The notes under the pieces: model-generated
Databases searched by the model: none
What the model was told of the DNA's origin: nothing
The model's input: the letters and a program-made list of their open reading frames with translations, nothing else
Shown here: positions 52,980 through 64,000 of the stretch, piece by piece
Layout: the number at the start of each line of letters is the position of its first letter
How positions within the stretch are numbered: position 1 is the stretch's first letter
Translations under genes and position numbers: made by a program
NCBI RefSeq assembly: GCF_002154605.1
Contig: NZ_MUNE01000251.1
Location: 1 to 64,000 of the forward strand
Reading direction: 5' to 3'
Length of the DNA: 64,000 nucleotides
DNA from: Streptomyces milbemycinicus
GTDB lineage: Bacteria > Actinomycetota > Actinomycetes > Streptomycetales > Streptomycetaceae

Positions 52980-53368
52980 CAGTTCTCCCGGCCGAGGCTC
53001 TTGAGGTACGGACGCCAGCCGCCGAAGGCGGTGATCTCCTTGTGGATGCCCTTCTCCAGCTCGCCACGGCGAAGAACCATCGAGAAGGACGACGAACCGT
53101 CCTGGAGCCGGATGATGCCGAACTCCAGCTCCGGCGGCTCGGAGGGCAGCAGATGGTCGCGCAGCACCTCATCGGGGACGTCGTAGACCTCGCCGTCCAT
53201 CACGGTGTCGACGCCGGGGTCGGGCAGCAGCCCGGGGCAGGTGTCCCGGATCGAGAAGAAGCGGTAGCCGGAAGCGGTACGGGTCCGCGCCACGAGCGGG
53301 GCTCCGCGCAGGTGGTGATGGAAGGGGCCGCCCTCCATTGCCTGACCGTTGAGGAACATGCGTGCCAT
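52979..53368 (-). CDS. Small protein like the C-terminal domain of allophanate hydrolase (GGCT-like fold)
   Basis: 129 residues from ATG 53368, with AAGGAGAT upstream. FLNGQAMEGGPFHHHLRGAPLVARTRTASGYRFFSIRDTCPGLLPDPGVDTVMDGEVYDVPDEVLRDHLLPSEPPELEFGIIRLQDG resembles the AtzF C-terminal/gamma-glutamylcyclotransferase-like fold, without the amidase part. First gene of the glyoxylate operon. In purine-ureide breakdown, allophanate and glyoxylate arise together, so it may act on a ureido compound; the activity is unproven. Confidence 0.75.
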   Translation of the reverse strand: MARMFLNGQAMEGGPFHHHLRGAPLVARTRTASGYRFFSIRDTCPGLLPDPGVDTVMDGEVYDVPDEVLRDHLLPSEPPELEFGIIRLQDGSSSFSMVLRRGELEKGIHKEITAFGGWRPYLKSLGREN

Positions 53369-53768
53369 GGGGATCTCCTTCGGGAGACGAGTGGCTTCTG
53401 CGATGCGGATATTATTTTCTGCATCATGGAATAACAACCCCCCTCGCCTGCTCTCGTCTGTCGCTCCCCGCGGGCGCCTCGCGCCGCGCCCCGCCGACTC
53501 GTCGATGCTGTGGCGGGGCTCGGGTGGGAGAGTGCGTCGGTGGCGGTGAAAAGCCTTGACAGGTCCTTGAGGTGGACCTATACATCTGCCAATTGAAAAA
53601 TTGTTTCCGCATGGTGAAAAGCCTGCCTCGTCTCGTCTGCCGGCAAGGCATGTGTTGGCAAGGCATGTCCATGCGAGGCGTCCCGGCGGCACCGCACGAG
53701 ACGTGCCACCCACCCCAGACGGCCTCGCCCCATCAGCGGTGTACGGCCCGGCCCAGGAGGTTCTCGAC
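53369..53768. promoter_or_regulatory. Divergent promoter region of the glyoxylate operon and symporter pair
   Basis: 400 bases without a gene. On the plus strand TTGACA (53556-53561), a 17-base spacer and TATACA (53579-53584) form a near-perfect vegetative promoter. Just downstream, CAATT-GAAA-AATTG (53590-53603) and the overlapping GAAA-AATTG-TTTC (53595-53607) are operator candidates. Near the glyoxylate operon, TTATT (53412-53416) and AATAA (53430-53434) flank a TTTTCTGCATCATGGAA stretch, a second AT-rich dyad. Confidence 0.65.
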
Positions 53769-53969
53769 GTGAAACCCATCCATCTGCTCGGCGCGATCCC
53801 GTTCATCGGGATCCTCGGCGGGATCTTCTTTGCGAACCGGGTGACGCCCTACGTCCTCGGTATGCCGTTCATCCTCTTCTGGCTGGTCATGTGGGTTGTG
53901 CTGATCTCGGCAACCATGGCCGTCATCTACCGTCTGGACCCGGCGAACCGGGAGGAGCAGAACGCATGA
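53769..53969 (+). CDS. DUF3311 family small membrane protein
   Basis: 66 residues from GTG 53769, with AGGAGG 8 bases upstream. Two hydrophobic segments: IHLLGAIPFIGILGGIFFANR and VLGMPFILFWLVMWVVLISATMAVIYRLDP. This family almost always precedes a sodium:solute symporter gene, and here the two overlap by ATGA. Probably an accessory subunit of the symporter. Confidence 0.85.
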   Translation: MKPIHLLGAIPFIGILGGIFFANRVTPYVLGMPFILFWLVMWVVLISATMAVIYRLDPANREEQNA

Positions 53970-55462
53970 TCGCCCTCGCCATCATCTTCGTCTTCCTCCT
54001 CGCGGCCCTGGGCCTGGGCCTGCGCGCCCGCCGCGGCAGGGACATGGATCTCGAACAGTGGTCGGTGGGCGGCCGCGGCTTCGGGACGGTCTTCGTCTTC
54101 CTGCTGCTGGCCGGCGAGATCTACACGACCTTCACCTTCCTGGGCGCCTCGGGATGGGCCTACGGCAAGGGCGCACCCGCCTACTACATCCTCTGTTACG
54201 CCTCACTGGCCTACGTCCTGTCGTACTGGCTGCTGCCGGCCGTGTGGCGCTACGCCAAGCAGCACCGGCTGATCTCGCAGTCCGACTTCTTCGTCGCCAA
54301 GTTCAACAGCCCGCTGCTCGGCGCGCTGGTGGCCCTCGTCGGAGTCGTCGCGATGGTGCCCTACCTCGTCCTGCAGCTGAAGGGGCTGGGGATCATCGTG
54401 TCCGTCTCCTCCGACGGCCGTGTCTCCTCCCACTGGGCCATTGTGATCGGCACGGTGGCGCTGACCCTCTACGTGACCATCTCCGGCATCCACGGCTCGG
54501 CCTGGACCTCGGTGCTCAAGGACGTCGCCATCCTCGCGATCGTGCTGATTCTGGGCATCTACCTGCCGATGCACTACTACGGCGGCATCGGGGAGATGTT
54601 CCGGGCAGTGGACCAGGCCCACCCTCAAGCCCTCACCCTGCCCTCGAGCGGTATGAGCACATCGTGGTTCGCATCCACCGTGCTGCTGTCGGCGGTCGGC
54701 TTCTATATGTGGCCGCACACCTTCAGCGCCTCCTACAGCGCCCAGAACGAACGCGTCTTCCGCCGCAACGCCATCTTCATGCCGCTCTACCAGCTCATCC
54801 TGCTCTTCGTCTTCTTCGTCGGCTTCACCGCCATCCTGGTCGTGCCCGGCCTCAAGGGCGCCGACGCGGACCTGTCCCTGCTGCGCATCACCACCGCCAC
54901 CTTCCCCTCGTGGTTCGTCGGCATCGTCGGTGGCGCCGGGCTGCTCACCGCGCTGGTCCCCGGGTCCCTGCTGCTCATGACCTCCGCGACCTGCCTGGCG
55001 AAGAACGTCTACCGCCTCGCCCGGCCCCACACCAGCGACCGGCACATCGCCCGTCTCGCCCAGCTGCTCGTACCGGCCCTCGCCCTGATCTCCCTCTACT
55101 TCACCTTCAACGGCGGCAGCTCGATCGTCTCGCTGCTGCTCATGGGCTACGCACTGGTCACCCAGCTCTTCCCCGCCCTGCTGGCGAGCCTCGCGCCACG
55201 GCAGATCGTCACCAAACAGGGAGCGGCCGCGGGCATCGTCGTCGGCGTCACCACGGTCGCCGTCGTCACCCTCTCCGGCGTCACGGTGGGCAGCCTGCTG
55301 CCGGGGCTGCCGCAGGCGGTGAAGGACCTCAACGTAGGTGTCATCGCCCTCGTCCTCAACGCCGTGACGATGGCCGCCGTCTCCGCCGTCACCCGCACCG
55401 CGAGCCCGGCCACCGCCGTCCGCCTCCGGCCCGAATCCGAAGCCACGGCCGGCACCGGCTGA
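53966..55462 (+). CDS. Sodium:solute symporter family protein
   Basis: 498 residues from ATG 53966, 13 or so membrane segments. SSS family: DLEQWSVGGRGFGTVFVFLLLAGEIYTTFTFLGASGWAYGKGAPAYYILCYASLAYVLSYWLLPAVWRYAKQHRLISQSDFFVAKF and SAVGFYMWPHTFSASYSAQNERVFRRNAIFMPLYQLILLFVFFVGFTAIL. Divergence from the glyoxylate operon suggests uptake of a glyoxylate precursor such as allantoin, glycolate or a carboxylate. Confidence 0.92.
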   Translation: MIALAIIFVFLLAALGLGLRARRGRDMDLEQWSVGGRGFGTVFVFLLLAGEIYTTFTFLGASGWAYGKGAPAYYILCYASLAYVLSYWLLPAVWRYAKQHRLISQSDFFVAKFNSPLLGALVALVGVVAMVPYLVLQLKGLGIIVSVSSDGRVSSHWAIVIGTVALTLYVTISGIHGSAWTSVLKDVAILAIVLILGIYLPMHYYGGIGEMFRAVDQAHPQALTLPSSGMSTSWFASTVLLSAVGFYMWPHTFSASYSAQNERVFRRNAIFMPLYQLILLFVFFVGFTAILVVPGLKGADADLSLLRITTATFPSWFVGIVGGAGLLTALVPGSLLLMTSATCLAKNVYRLARPHTSDRHIARLAQLLVPALALISLYFTFNGGSSIVSLLLMGYALVTQLFPALLASLAPRQIVTKQGAAAGIVVGVTTVAVVTLSGVTVGSLLPGLPQAVKDLNVGVIALVLNAVTMAAVSAVTRTASPATAVRLRPESEATAGTG

Positions 55463-55477
55463 CCCGACCCGCCCCTC

Positions 55478-55509
55478 GGGCCGGGACCGCGTGCGGGCGG
55501 TCCCGGCCC
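55478..55509. terminator. Bidirectional terminator hairpin
   Basis: A 13-bp perfect stem (55478-55490 with 55497-55509) and 6-base loop lie between the convergent symporter and MBL-rhodanese genes. Three to four tandem copies of GTCGGCCC follow at about 55510-55533. Confidence 0.75.
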
Positions 55510-55545
55510 GTCGGCCCGTCGGCCCGTCGGCCCGGAACAGGCTAT

Positions 55546-57054
55546 CTACGAAGGGGGGACCCATGGCCCTCGTGTCATGGGCGCGGCGTGCTCGAAGGCG
55601 TCGTCGACGAGTACGACCTGGCGGCCCGCGGCGGCCAGCAGGGAGGCCGCGATCGCGGCCCGGAAGCCGCTGTGGCAGTGCACCCAGATCTCGGTGTCCG
55701 GCAGGGCTGGAAGGGTGTGGGGCAGTTCGGGCAGCGGTATGTGCCGGGCGCCGGGCAGATGTCCGCGACGCCACTCGCCGCCGTTCCTGACGTCCAGGAT
55801 TTCCATCGGCCGTCCGGCCAGGGCGGCGGCCAGGGTGGTGAAGTCCGCGCGCGGGTAGGAAGTCAGCCATCGTGGGCCCGCCCATTCCAGCGGGTTTCCG
55901 GTGGCGACGGCCGCGGGATGGTCGAAGCCGATCCGTAGGAGCTCCGTCCTGACGGCTTCCAGCTGTTCGTCGTCGGCCGCCAGCAAGGTGACCGGGGCAT
56001 CGAACGGCACCAGCCAGCCCAGATAGGTGGCGAGGGCCCCGCGGGCGTCGATGTTCACGGTGCCTCGCAGATGGGTGTGCGCGAATTCCGCGCGTGGCCG
56101 TACATCCACCACCCACTCCCCGGCCGCGACGCGGTCGGCCAACTCGGTCAGATCGGCGGAGCGGGGGGTGCCGAGGTCGGCCAGGGGTGTCGGCCCGCCG
56201 GTATTGATCGTGGCCATCCGGCGGTAGTACGTGGGGTAGGGCTCGAGGCCGGACAGGGCGCTGGAGACAAAGGCGTCCTCGTCCAGCGTGAAGACGGGAT
56301 TGGTGGCACGTTCGCGGCCGATCGTCGAACGCTCGACCGCGCCGGCCGTCGCCGCCGCACAGAAGCTCCCGAAGCCATGGGTCGGCAGGAGCACGGTGTC
56401 ATCGGGCAGCACCTCGGCGAGATGGCGGGCCGACCGGTACTGCCGACGGGCCAGTGGCTCGGCCATCCCCGCCCCCATCAGATCGGTGCGCCCGGTCGTC
56501 CCATACAGCACCGACCCCCCGGTGCAGACGAGCCGCGGCACGCCACCACGGAGTGCGAACGCATACGCCACATGATGGTCGGTGTGCCCGGGCGTGGCGA
56601 TCACCTGGATGCTCAAGTCCCCGGCCGGGATCTCGTCCCCGTCGCCCGTCCGTACGGCGTCGAAGCCCAGCTCGGGACCGGCCGGCACCACGTAGACCGC
56701 GTCCGAGTGGCGGGCCAGTTCCAGACCGCCCGTGACGTAGTCGTTGTGCACATGGGTCTCCACCACCGCGCCGAGCCGCCAGGCCCGCGAGTCGAGCACG
56801 GCGGTGATCCGCTCGATGTCACGCTGAGGGTCCACCGCGACCGCGACCGTGCCATCCGTGATCAGGTAGCTGCGATTCCCGAGGCTGAGCGTCGCGAGCT
56901 GGACGACTTCCAGATCTTCGGGCAGCGTCGCCGACGGCCGCAGCTCGCCGGCCATGACCCGACCGCCCGCCTCGGTCCGGACCGAGGCGTCGCGCTCCGG
57001 CACGGCCGCTCCGTGGCGTCGGCCGCCCGCCTCAGCCGCTGGGCTCCCGGACAC
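55546..57054 (-). CDS. MBL-fold hydrolase with two rhodanese domains (persulfide-dioxygenase-like)
   Basis: 502 residues from GTG 57054, with AGGGAG 6 bases upstream; ATG 56955 is an alternative. Metallo-beta-lactamase domain with THVHNDYVTGG, ATPGHTDHHVAY and LLPTHGFGSFC, then a first rhodanese repeat without a visible active Cys (WVVDVRPRAEFAHTHLRGTVNID) and a second with active Cys in WVHCHSGFRAAIA. Proteins of this layout oxidise glutathione or other low-molecular-weight persulfides and transfer sulfane sulfur. Stands alone on the minus strand. Confidence 0.88.
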   Translation of the reverse strand: MSGSPAAEAGGRRHGAAVPERDASVRTEAGGRVMAGELRPSATLPEDLEVVQLATLSLGNRSYLITDGTVAVAVDPQRDIERITAVLDSRAWRLGAVVETHVHNDYVTGGLELARHSDAVYVVPAGPELGFDAVRTGDGDEIPAGDLSIQVIATPGHTDHHVAYAFALRGGVPRLVCTGGSVLYGTTGRTDLMGAGMAEPLARRQYRSARHLAEVLPDDTVLLPTHGFGSFCAAATAGAVERSTIGRERATNPVFTLDEDAFVSSALSGLEPYPTYYRRMATINTGGPTPLADLGTPRSADLTELADRVAAGEWVVDVRPRAEFAHTHLRGTVNIDARGALATYLGWLVPFDAPVTLLAADDEQLEAVRTELLRIGFDHPAAVATGNPLEWAGPRWLTSYPRADFTTLAAALAGRPMEILDVRNGGEWRRGHLPGARHIPLPELPHTLPALPDTEIWVHCHSGFRAAIAASLLAAAGRQVVLVDDAFEHAAPMTRGPWVPPS

Positions 57055-57204
57055 TTCCGCTCCCTATCGACGTTCGGCAATAGGTGATTCCAGGACAACT
57101 CTCGACGCCTCGGCAGTCAACTCCGCGCGGGGCCGCTCACGCCTCGAGCCGGGCGGCCGGCGGTGCGGATCATCATCTGCCGTCGTCAGCCAGGCGTACG
57201 CCTT

Positions 57205-58365
57205 CTACGCGCCGTCGGCCTCGTTGAATCGCACGATGTCGTCCATCGTTTGGTGCAGTTTCAGCTCATCCGGGTCGGAGACGATGGCCTGTCCGACGCG
57301 GCCGTACGGTCCGGCCGGTGCGTCGGGTGAATATTGGATCTCGTCGAAGAGGAAGTTGCGCTCGAAATCCTTCTGGGTCAGGTTTCCGTCTTTGGGGCGA
57401 CGTAGAAGTAGGTACCCGTAGAAGCGGTCCGGTGCACTGCTGTCCAGTGTTTCGGTCACCTCTTCCCCGAGTGCCAGGCTGATCTCGACGTCAAAGAGAT
57501 CGACGTCGAATGTCAACTTATTGACCTGGGGAGACAGCGCCCCTGGGAGACGGATGGCACACTCACCAAAAGTCAGTCCCGATTCTTCCGTGAATGCTTC
57601 CAGGTGGAAGACGCAATCGGGCGGGTTCAGGCCGGCGAGCGCCTGCCTGGCAAGTGTCTCTGCTTGCTGGAAGAGTGCTGAATGCCGTCTCCTGTCCAGC
57701 ACATGCGCGGCCAGGACGCCGCCCTGTACGGCACTGAGTGGTGAAATGTGGTTACGGCTGATGGATGACCACCGGAGGTCGCCGTTCTTCCAGATGCCGT
57801 CGATATAGACTTCCGGGGCGTCAATGAAGGACTCGGCGACGATCTCGACATCTGACTGGCCTGAGAAAAGCTTCAAGGCCTGCGCATACTCCTCCGGCGA
57901 GCGGATGATGTTCGTACGGAGGGCGCTGGCCCCGGTCGCCGGCTTGATGACGAACGTATCCCCGAGATCGTCGGCGAGATCCGCGAACGAAATATCCCTG
58001 GATACGTACCGGCAGCGCGCTCGCTTGATCTGAGGCGGCAACTTGCTCTTCTGCAGGTACTTGTCCCGGAAGCAGAGAGTCGCCGCCGAGTCCGTATTCC
58101 CGGGGAGGCTCATCTGTTGCCGCACATAGGCTGCCCCGAATACGCCCATCTCATGGATGGTCAGCACCCCTGCTACATCATCAAGGCGAGCGGAGAGCAC
58201 GGCCCGCAATATTTCCTGGGCGTTCTCCATGTCGATGACACGCCTGAAACGCCGACCCGCCGGCGTGTTCACCGGCGCCTGCACGATATAGAAAGGCTCC
58301 AAACCTCGGCGCTGCAGTGCGTGGTCGAGACCGTCCCTATGTCCGATGACAATCATCGTCGGCAT
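57205..58365 (-). CDS. ATP-grasp domain protein
   Basis: 386 residues. N-terminal part is a pre-ATP-grasp fold (MIVIGHRDGLDHALQRRGLEPFYIVQAP); ATP-binding part includes DTFVIKPATGASALRTNIIRSPEEY, EIVAESFIDAPEVYIDGIWKNGDLRW and VFHLEAFTEESGLTFGECAIRLPGALSP, the metal and ATP motif. The last segment reads E-C-A-I-R where E-x-N-x-R is usual, so the metal-binding Asn is replaced. Base composition is less GC-rich than its neighbours. Such ligases join a carboxylate to an amine, as in dipeptide or natural-product tailoring. It is divergent from the LAL regulator, next to the PKS, and may belong to that cluster. Confidence 0.82.
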   Translation of the reverse strand: MPTMIVIGHRDGLDHALQRRGLEPFYIVQAPVNTPAGRRFRRVIDMENAQEILRAVLSARLDDVAGVLTIHEMGVFGAAYVRQQMSLPGNTDSAATLCFRDKYLQKSKLPPQIKRARCRYVSRDISFADLADDLGDTFVIKPATGASALRTNIIRSPEEYAQALKLFSGQSDVEIVAESFIDAPEVYIDGIWKNGDLRWSSISRNHISPLSAVQGGVLAAHVLDRRRHSALFQQAETLARQALAGLNPPDCVFHLEAFTEESGLTFGECAIRLPGALSPQVNKLTFDVDLFDVEISLALGEEVTETLDSSAPDRFYGYLLLRRPKDGNLTQKDFERNFLFDEIQYSPDAPAGPYGRVGQAIVSDPDELKLHQTMDDIVRFNEADGA

Positions 58366-58659
58366 TTCTTGTCTCCCCTTGTTACGGCTGGCCGAAACCT
58401 TGAGGCGAACACCGTGGCATCATTCCATGGCGATGCGGAAATGTGGCCTGTGATGTGAGCCACAAGTTGATCTCAGTAATAAGTGGCATGGGGTCGCTTA
58501 TTCCATTGCTGCATACCTGGGTGTATTAGCCCGGGCCGGCGGAGGGCGGCGAGTGGCGCTCCGCCGACGTACGAGGGCGACTCCGCCGGGACTCGAGCGA
58601 ACCCGCACACACTGCGGTCCGGAACCAGTCATGATCCGTGACAGCAGTCCTGGAGGGCC
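58366..58659. promoter_or_regulatory. Divergent ATP-grasp/LAL regulator intergenic region
   Basis: 294 bases without a gene. It is AT-richer near 58430-58510 (ttgatctcagtaataagtggcatgg). No convincing paired -35/-10 or long palindrome was found by eye. Confidence 0.4.
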
Positions 58660-61554
58660 ATGCTCATTGACCGGAGCGCTCACATAGAGCTGGCGGAGGC
58701 GACGCTTCATGAGAGTGCGGCAGGCGATTTCCGGCTGTTGGTCGCCGAGGGCGGGCCGGGGTGCGGCAAGAGCGAATTCCTGAAGCGGTTCCTGGGGATC
58801 GCGGCCGAATCCGGTGCCGTGGTCCTTGACGCGCCCGGTCTGCCCGGCGAGAGCGGCACCCCGCTCGGCCTCGTACGACGGCTGGCCGAGCACCCGGCGC
58901 TGCCGGACCGGACCCGCGAGCGGCTGCGACTCGCTCCGTCACAGGACGGGCCCCGGGCGGTGGAGCGGCTGTGCGGGGCGCTGTGCGCGCTCTCCGCGTC
59001 CGCACCGCTGGTGATCGCGGTCGACGATCTGCACCACGCGGACCAGGCGTCGCTCCGGCAGCTGCTGCATATCGCCCACCACGCTCGCTCGGCGAAGATC
59101 CTGCTGATCGGCACGGAGAGCCCGTCCGGCATGGACAGCCCGTACAGCGGCACAGAGCGCCCGTATGGCACAGAGCGCCCGTACGGTCGGGAGCGCCCTT
59201 ACGGTCGAGGCGGCGACCCGCTGCTCGGCGCCGAACTGCTGCGCCACCCCGGTTTCCGGCGCATCACGCTCGACCCGCTCGGCCCCGAAAGCGTGGCCAG
59301 GCTGGCCGCCACGCTCGGCGACCAGCCGGTGGACGGCCGCCTCGGCGCCGAGTGCTACGCACTGACCGGCGGCAATCCGCTGCTGCTGCGGGCCCTGCTG
59401 CAGGATCGGTGGGCGGTGCCGGACACCGGTGGCCGGGCGCCTCGGCCCACCGCCGGGGGACCCTTCCACCAGGCGGTGGCGGCCTGCCTGGCCCGCACCG
59501 GAACGCCCATCCGCGACGTCGCCGGCGCACTGGCCGTACTCGGGCCGTCCGCCACACCCGCGTTGCTGAGCCGACTGCTGGGACTGGACGCGACAGCGGT
59601 CGACCACGCCCTCCAGGTACTGGAGCTGAGCGGCTTGACGGATGGACACCGCTGCCGGCACCCGGTCGTCGCAGCGGCAGCTCTGGACCATCTGGACGCC
59701 GCCGACCGGCGGTTGCTGCACGAGCGCAGCGCCCTGCTGCTGCACGAGCAGGGTGCCCGGGCCACCGAGGTCGCCGACCACCTGCTGGCCGCCCAGCCCA
59801 CGGTCCCCTCCTGGGCGGTCGCCGTACTGCGCGACGCCGCCACCCAGGCCCTGGTCGACGACGACGCACCTGCGGCGATCAGGTATCTGGACCTCGCCTG
59901 CCGCGCCTGCCAGGAGCCGCCCCAGCGGGCCGCGACCCGGATCGCGCTCGCCGCCGCCACCTGGCGGGTCAACCCCTCCGCCGCCGAACACCACCTCGGC
60001 GACACGCTCGCCGACCTGCACACCGGCACGCCGACGGGCAGTGACGCGGCCCTGCTCGTACGGCTGCTGATCAGCTGTGGCCGACTGGAGGAGGCGGGCC
60101 GGGCACGGGCCCGGCTGCAGACGGCCGACCACCCCGGCAACGACCCTGACAACGGCCCCGGACCGGACCCGGGCGCGGACCCGGGCGCGGGCCCGGACAC
60201 GGACCCGGGCGCGGTGCGACCGTCGGTGGTGCACCCCTGCCCCTGGCCCATCGCGTCCGACGAGAGCCGGCCGCGGCCCTCGTCCGACACCGCCGCCCCC
60301 CGCGAGCCCTGGGACGAGACTCCCGGCCCCGGCGCGGCCGCCGCCGTCTGGGGCATCCCCGGCCCCGGCACCAGCGAGGCCGCCGCGGACGAGGCCGAAC
60401 GGCGGCTGCGCGCCTGCCCGCTGCTGGACGGCACGCTGGCGGTGGTGGCCAACGCCGTACGGACCCTGCTGCGGGCCGGCCGTACGGCCGATGCCGACGA
60501 GTGGTGCCACCGGCTGCTCAAGGAGGCGACGGCCCGGCGCTCGCCCGGCTGGCGGGCGGAGTTCCTTGCCATCCTTGCCGAGATCGCCCTGCGCAAGGGC
60601 GTGCTGACGGACGCCGAGGAGTGCGCCCGGCAAGCGCTGGCCTGCCTGCCCGGCCGCGGTGGCAGTGTGCTCGTCGGAGGTCCGCTCGCCTGCCAGGTCC
60701 ACGCCTATACCGCCATGGGCCGGTACGACGACGCGACCCGTGTGCTGCACCACCCGGTGCCGGGCGCGCTGTTCCAGAGCGTGTACGGCCTGGCGTATCT
60801 GCGCGCCCGCGGCCACTACCACCTGGCCACCGACCACTGCCGCGCCGCACTCGGCGACTTCCTGGCTGCCGGCCGTATGGCACAGCGCTGGGGCCTGGAC
60901 CACCCCGCCGTGCTGCCCTGGCGCACCGACAGCGCCCAGGCGTTCCTGCGACTCGGCGAGCGCGCCAGGGCGGCGCGGATGATCACGGAACAGCTGTCCT
61001 GTGCCCACCTGTGGAGCGATCCGCACACTCGTGGCGTCTCACTCAGGCTCCGGGCCCGGGTCGCCGCGGCGCCCGAGCGCCCGCATCTGCTCACCCAGGC
61101 AGTCGAGGTGCTGCAGCGGTCCGGGGACCGGCTCGAACTCGCCCGGGCGCTGGCCGACTTAGGTGCCGCATACCGGAGCGTCGGCGAGTCGATCCGGGCC
61201 AACAATGTGCGGCGCAGGGCGTGGCGGATGGCCGAGGAGTGCGGCGCCAAGGCGCTGTGCGACGCCATTCTGCCCTGGCAGGCGATGTGCGGCGGGGACC
61301 GGCCGGACCTCCCCGGCCGCGACCAGGGAGCGGGACTGAGCGAGTCGGAAATGCGTGTGGCCATCCTTGCCGCCAACGGCAACTCGAACCGTGAGATAGC
61401 GCTTCAGCTGTGCGTGACGATGAGCACGGTCGAACAGCATCTGACACGGGTGTACCGCAAGCTGCGCATCAGCCGCCGCCAGCAACTGCCAAAGAGTCTG
61501 ATCGGTCCGGTGGGGACACCGGCGACGGACCGCAGAGAGCTGTCCTCGCTCTGA
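58660..61554 (+). CDS. LAL-type LuxR-family regulator with TTA codon
   Basis: 964 residues. N-terminal AAA-type ATPase (Walker [11 protein letters not shown] near residues 31-40; Walker [13 protein letters not shown] near 117-128), a long TPR-like helical middle, and a C-terminal LuxR helix-turn-helix ([56 protein letters not shown]). Two low-complexity inserts are present: a T-E-R-P-Y-G repeat at about 151-186 and a Gly-Asp-Pro repeat at about 488-520. Large LAL proteins are pathway-specific activators of polyketide clusters. Codon 834 (61159-61161) is TTA, so bldA tRNA would be needed to finish translation. The PKS gene starts 58 bases downstream on the same strand. Confidence 0.92.
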   Translation: MLIDRSAHIELAEATLHESAAGDFRLLVAEGGPGCGKSEFLKRFLGIAAESGAVVLDAPGLPGESGTPLGLVRRLAEHPALPDRTRERLRLAPSQDGPRAVERLCGALCALSASAPLVIAVDDLHHADQASLRQLLHIAHHARSAKILLIGTESPSGMDSPYSGTERPYGTERPYGRERPYGRGGDPLLGAELLRHPGFRRITLDPLGPESVARLAATLGDQPVDGRLGAECYALTGGNPLLLRALLQDRWAVPDTGGRAPRPTAGGPFHQAVAACLARTGTPIRDVAGALAVLGPSATPALLSRLLGLDATAVDHALQVLELSGLTDGHRCRHPVVAAAALDHLDAADRRLLHERSALLLHEQGARATEVADHLLAAQPTVPSWAVAVLRDAATQALVDDDAPAAIRYLDLACRACQEPPQRAATRIALAAATWRVNPSAAEHHLGDTLADLHTGTPTGSDAALLVRLLISCGRLEEAGRARARLQTADHPGNDPDNGPGPDPGADPGAGPDTDPGAVRPSVVHPCPWPIASDESRPRPSSDTAAPREPWDETPGPGAAAAVWGIPGPGTSEAAADEAERRLRACPLLDGTLAVVANAVRTLLRAGRTADADEWCHRLLKEATARRSPGWRAEFLAILAEIALRKGVLTDAEECARQALACLPGRGGSVLVGGPLACQVHAYTAMGRYDDATRVLHHPVPGALFQSVYGLAYLRARGHYHLATDHCRAALGDFLAAGRMAQRWGLDHPAVLPWRTDSAQAFLRLGERARAARMITEQLSCAHLWSDPHTRGVSLRLRARVAAAPERPHLLTQAVEVLQRSGDRLELARALADLGAAYRSVGESIRANNVRRRAWRMAEECGAKALCDAILPWQAMCGGDRPDLPGRDQGAGLSESEMRVAILAANGNSNREIALQLCVTMSTVEQHLTRVYRKLRISRRQQLPKSLIGPVGTPATDRRELSSL
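59110..59213 (+). repeat. 18-bp in-frame tandem repeat inside the LAL gene
   Basis: About five to six units of roughly 18 bases encode [19 protein letters not shown] (twice) and G-R-E-R-P-Y-G. It lies right after the ATPase beta strand KILLIGTES, so it is an expanded surface loop. Two adjacent units are identical at the amino-acid level and nearly so in DNA. Confidence 0.75.
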
Positions 61555-61612
61555 CGAGCCGTCCGAACACACCGTCCGTGATGCCACGGAGGTCCACAGG
61601 TTGGAGATACCG

Positions 61613-64000
<2,388 letters not shown>

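Noticed and set aside
58939-61026. Long open frame of 695 codons on the minus strand opposite the LAL gene
   Set aside because: It is the antisense image of a GC-rich gene, its sequence is low-complexity Gly/Val/Arg, and the plus-strand frame has clear ATPase and LuxR motifs.

Overview
The window is high-GC actinobacterial DNA, most likely from Streptomyces. Supporting signs are the strong GC bias at third codon positions, Tat-exported glycosidases, many GntR, LacI, IclR, TetR and PucR regulators, rare TTA leucine codons in only a few genes, DasR-type operator sequences, and the start of a modular type I polyketide synthase (PKS). I saw no rRNA, tRNA, CRISPR array, transposase or phage gene.

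Layout. 0.2-5.8 kb: a LacI-family repressor gene broken by an in-frame stop, divergent from a fucosidase-like GH29 enzyme and a GH28 enzyme. 5.8-7.9 kb: a PucR-type regulator and an esterase. 7.9-11.4 kb: a heterodimeric ABC exporter-fold pair resembling siderophore transporters. 11.4-12.8 kb: a GlxA-type regulator and a cupin. 12.8-18.3 kb: a tightly overlapping five-gene operon (PhyH dioxygenase, protein with a GT-A-like DSD motif, ornithine-decarboxylase-like enzyme, GNAT, MFS exporter) that looks like a small uncharacterised biosynthetic cluster. It is divergent from a NagZ-like GH3 gene, and the shared intergenic region holds two DasR-like sites. 20-23.6 kb: F420 LLM oxidoreductase, aldo/keto reductase with divergent TetR, and a lipoprotein. 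23.7-28.3 kb: GntR and ArsR regulators and a GH78 rhamnosidase.

28.4-35.9 kb: a catabolic cluster resembling itaconate/mesaconate degradation (acyl-CoA dehydrogenase, CoA-transferase, LysR, hydrolase, two-subunit ThDP decarboxylase, itaconyl-CoA-type hydratase, CitE-type lyase). 36-37.1 kb: a TTA-containing polysaccharide deacetylase behind a 27-bp perfect palindrome, then a small membrane protein. 37.3-49.3 kb: a sugar/sugar-acid catabolic island (IclR, two enolase-superfamily dehydratases, SDR, two MFS importers, aldose epimerase, aldehyde dehydrogenase, RraA-like, SnoaL-like, FAH-fold). Its two divergent promoter regions share a TTCCC-N7-GGGAA operator. 49.3-55.5 kb: glyoxylate assimilation (Gcl, tartronate semialdehyde reductase, hydroxypyruvate isomerase, small AtzF-C-like protein), divergent from a DUF3311 plus sodium:solute symporter pair. 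55.5-64 kb: an MBL-rhodanese protein, an ATP-grasp protein, a large LAL-type LuxR regulator with a TTA codon, and the first 796 codons of a PKS carrying an N-terminal docking segment, KS, and an AT predicted to use methylmalonyl-CoA.

The left and middle parts form a saprophytic programme: secreted glycosidases release fucose, rhamnose and uronic-type sugars, importers bring them in, and oxidative routes funnel them to central metabolism. Two secondary-metabolism loci (12.8-18.3 kb and 58 kb onward) are each marked by a TTA codon, suggesting developmental (bldA) control. The least explained and most interesting locus is the 12.8-18.3 kb operon.
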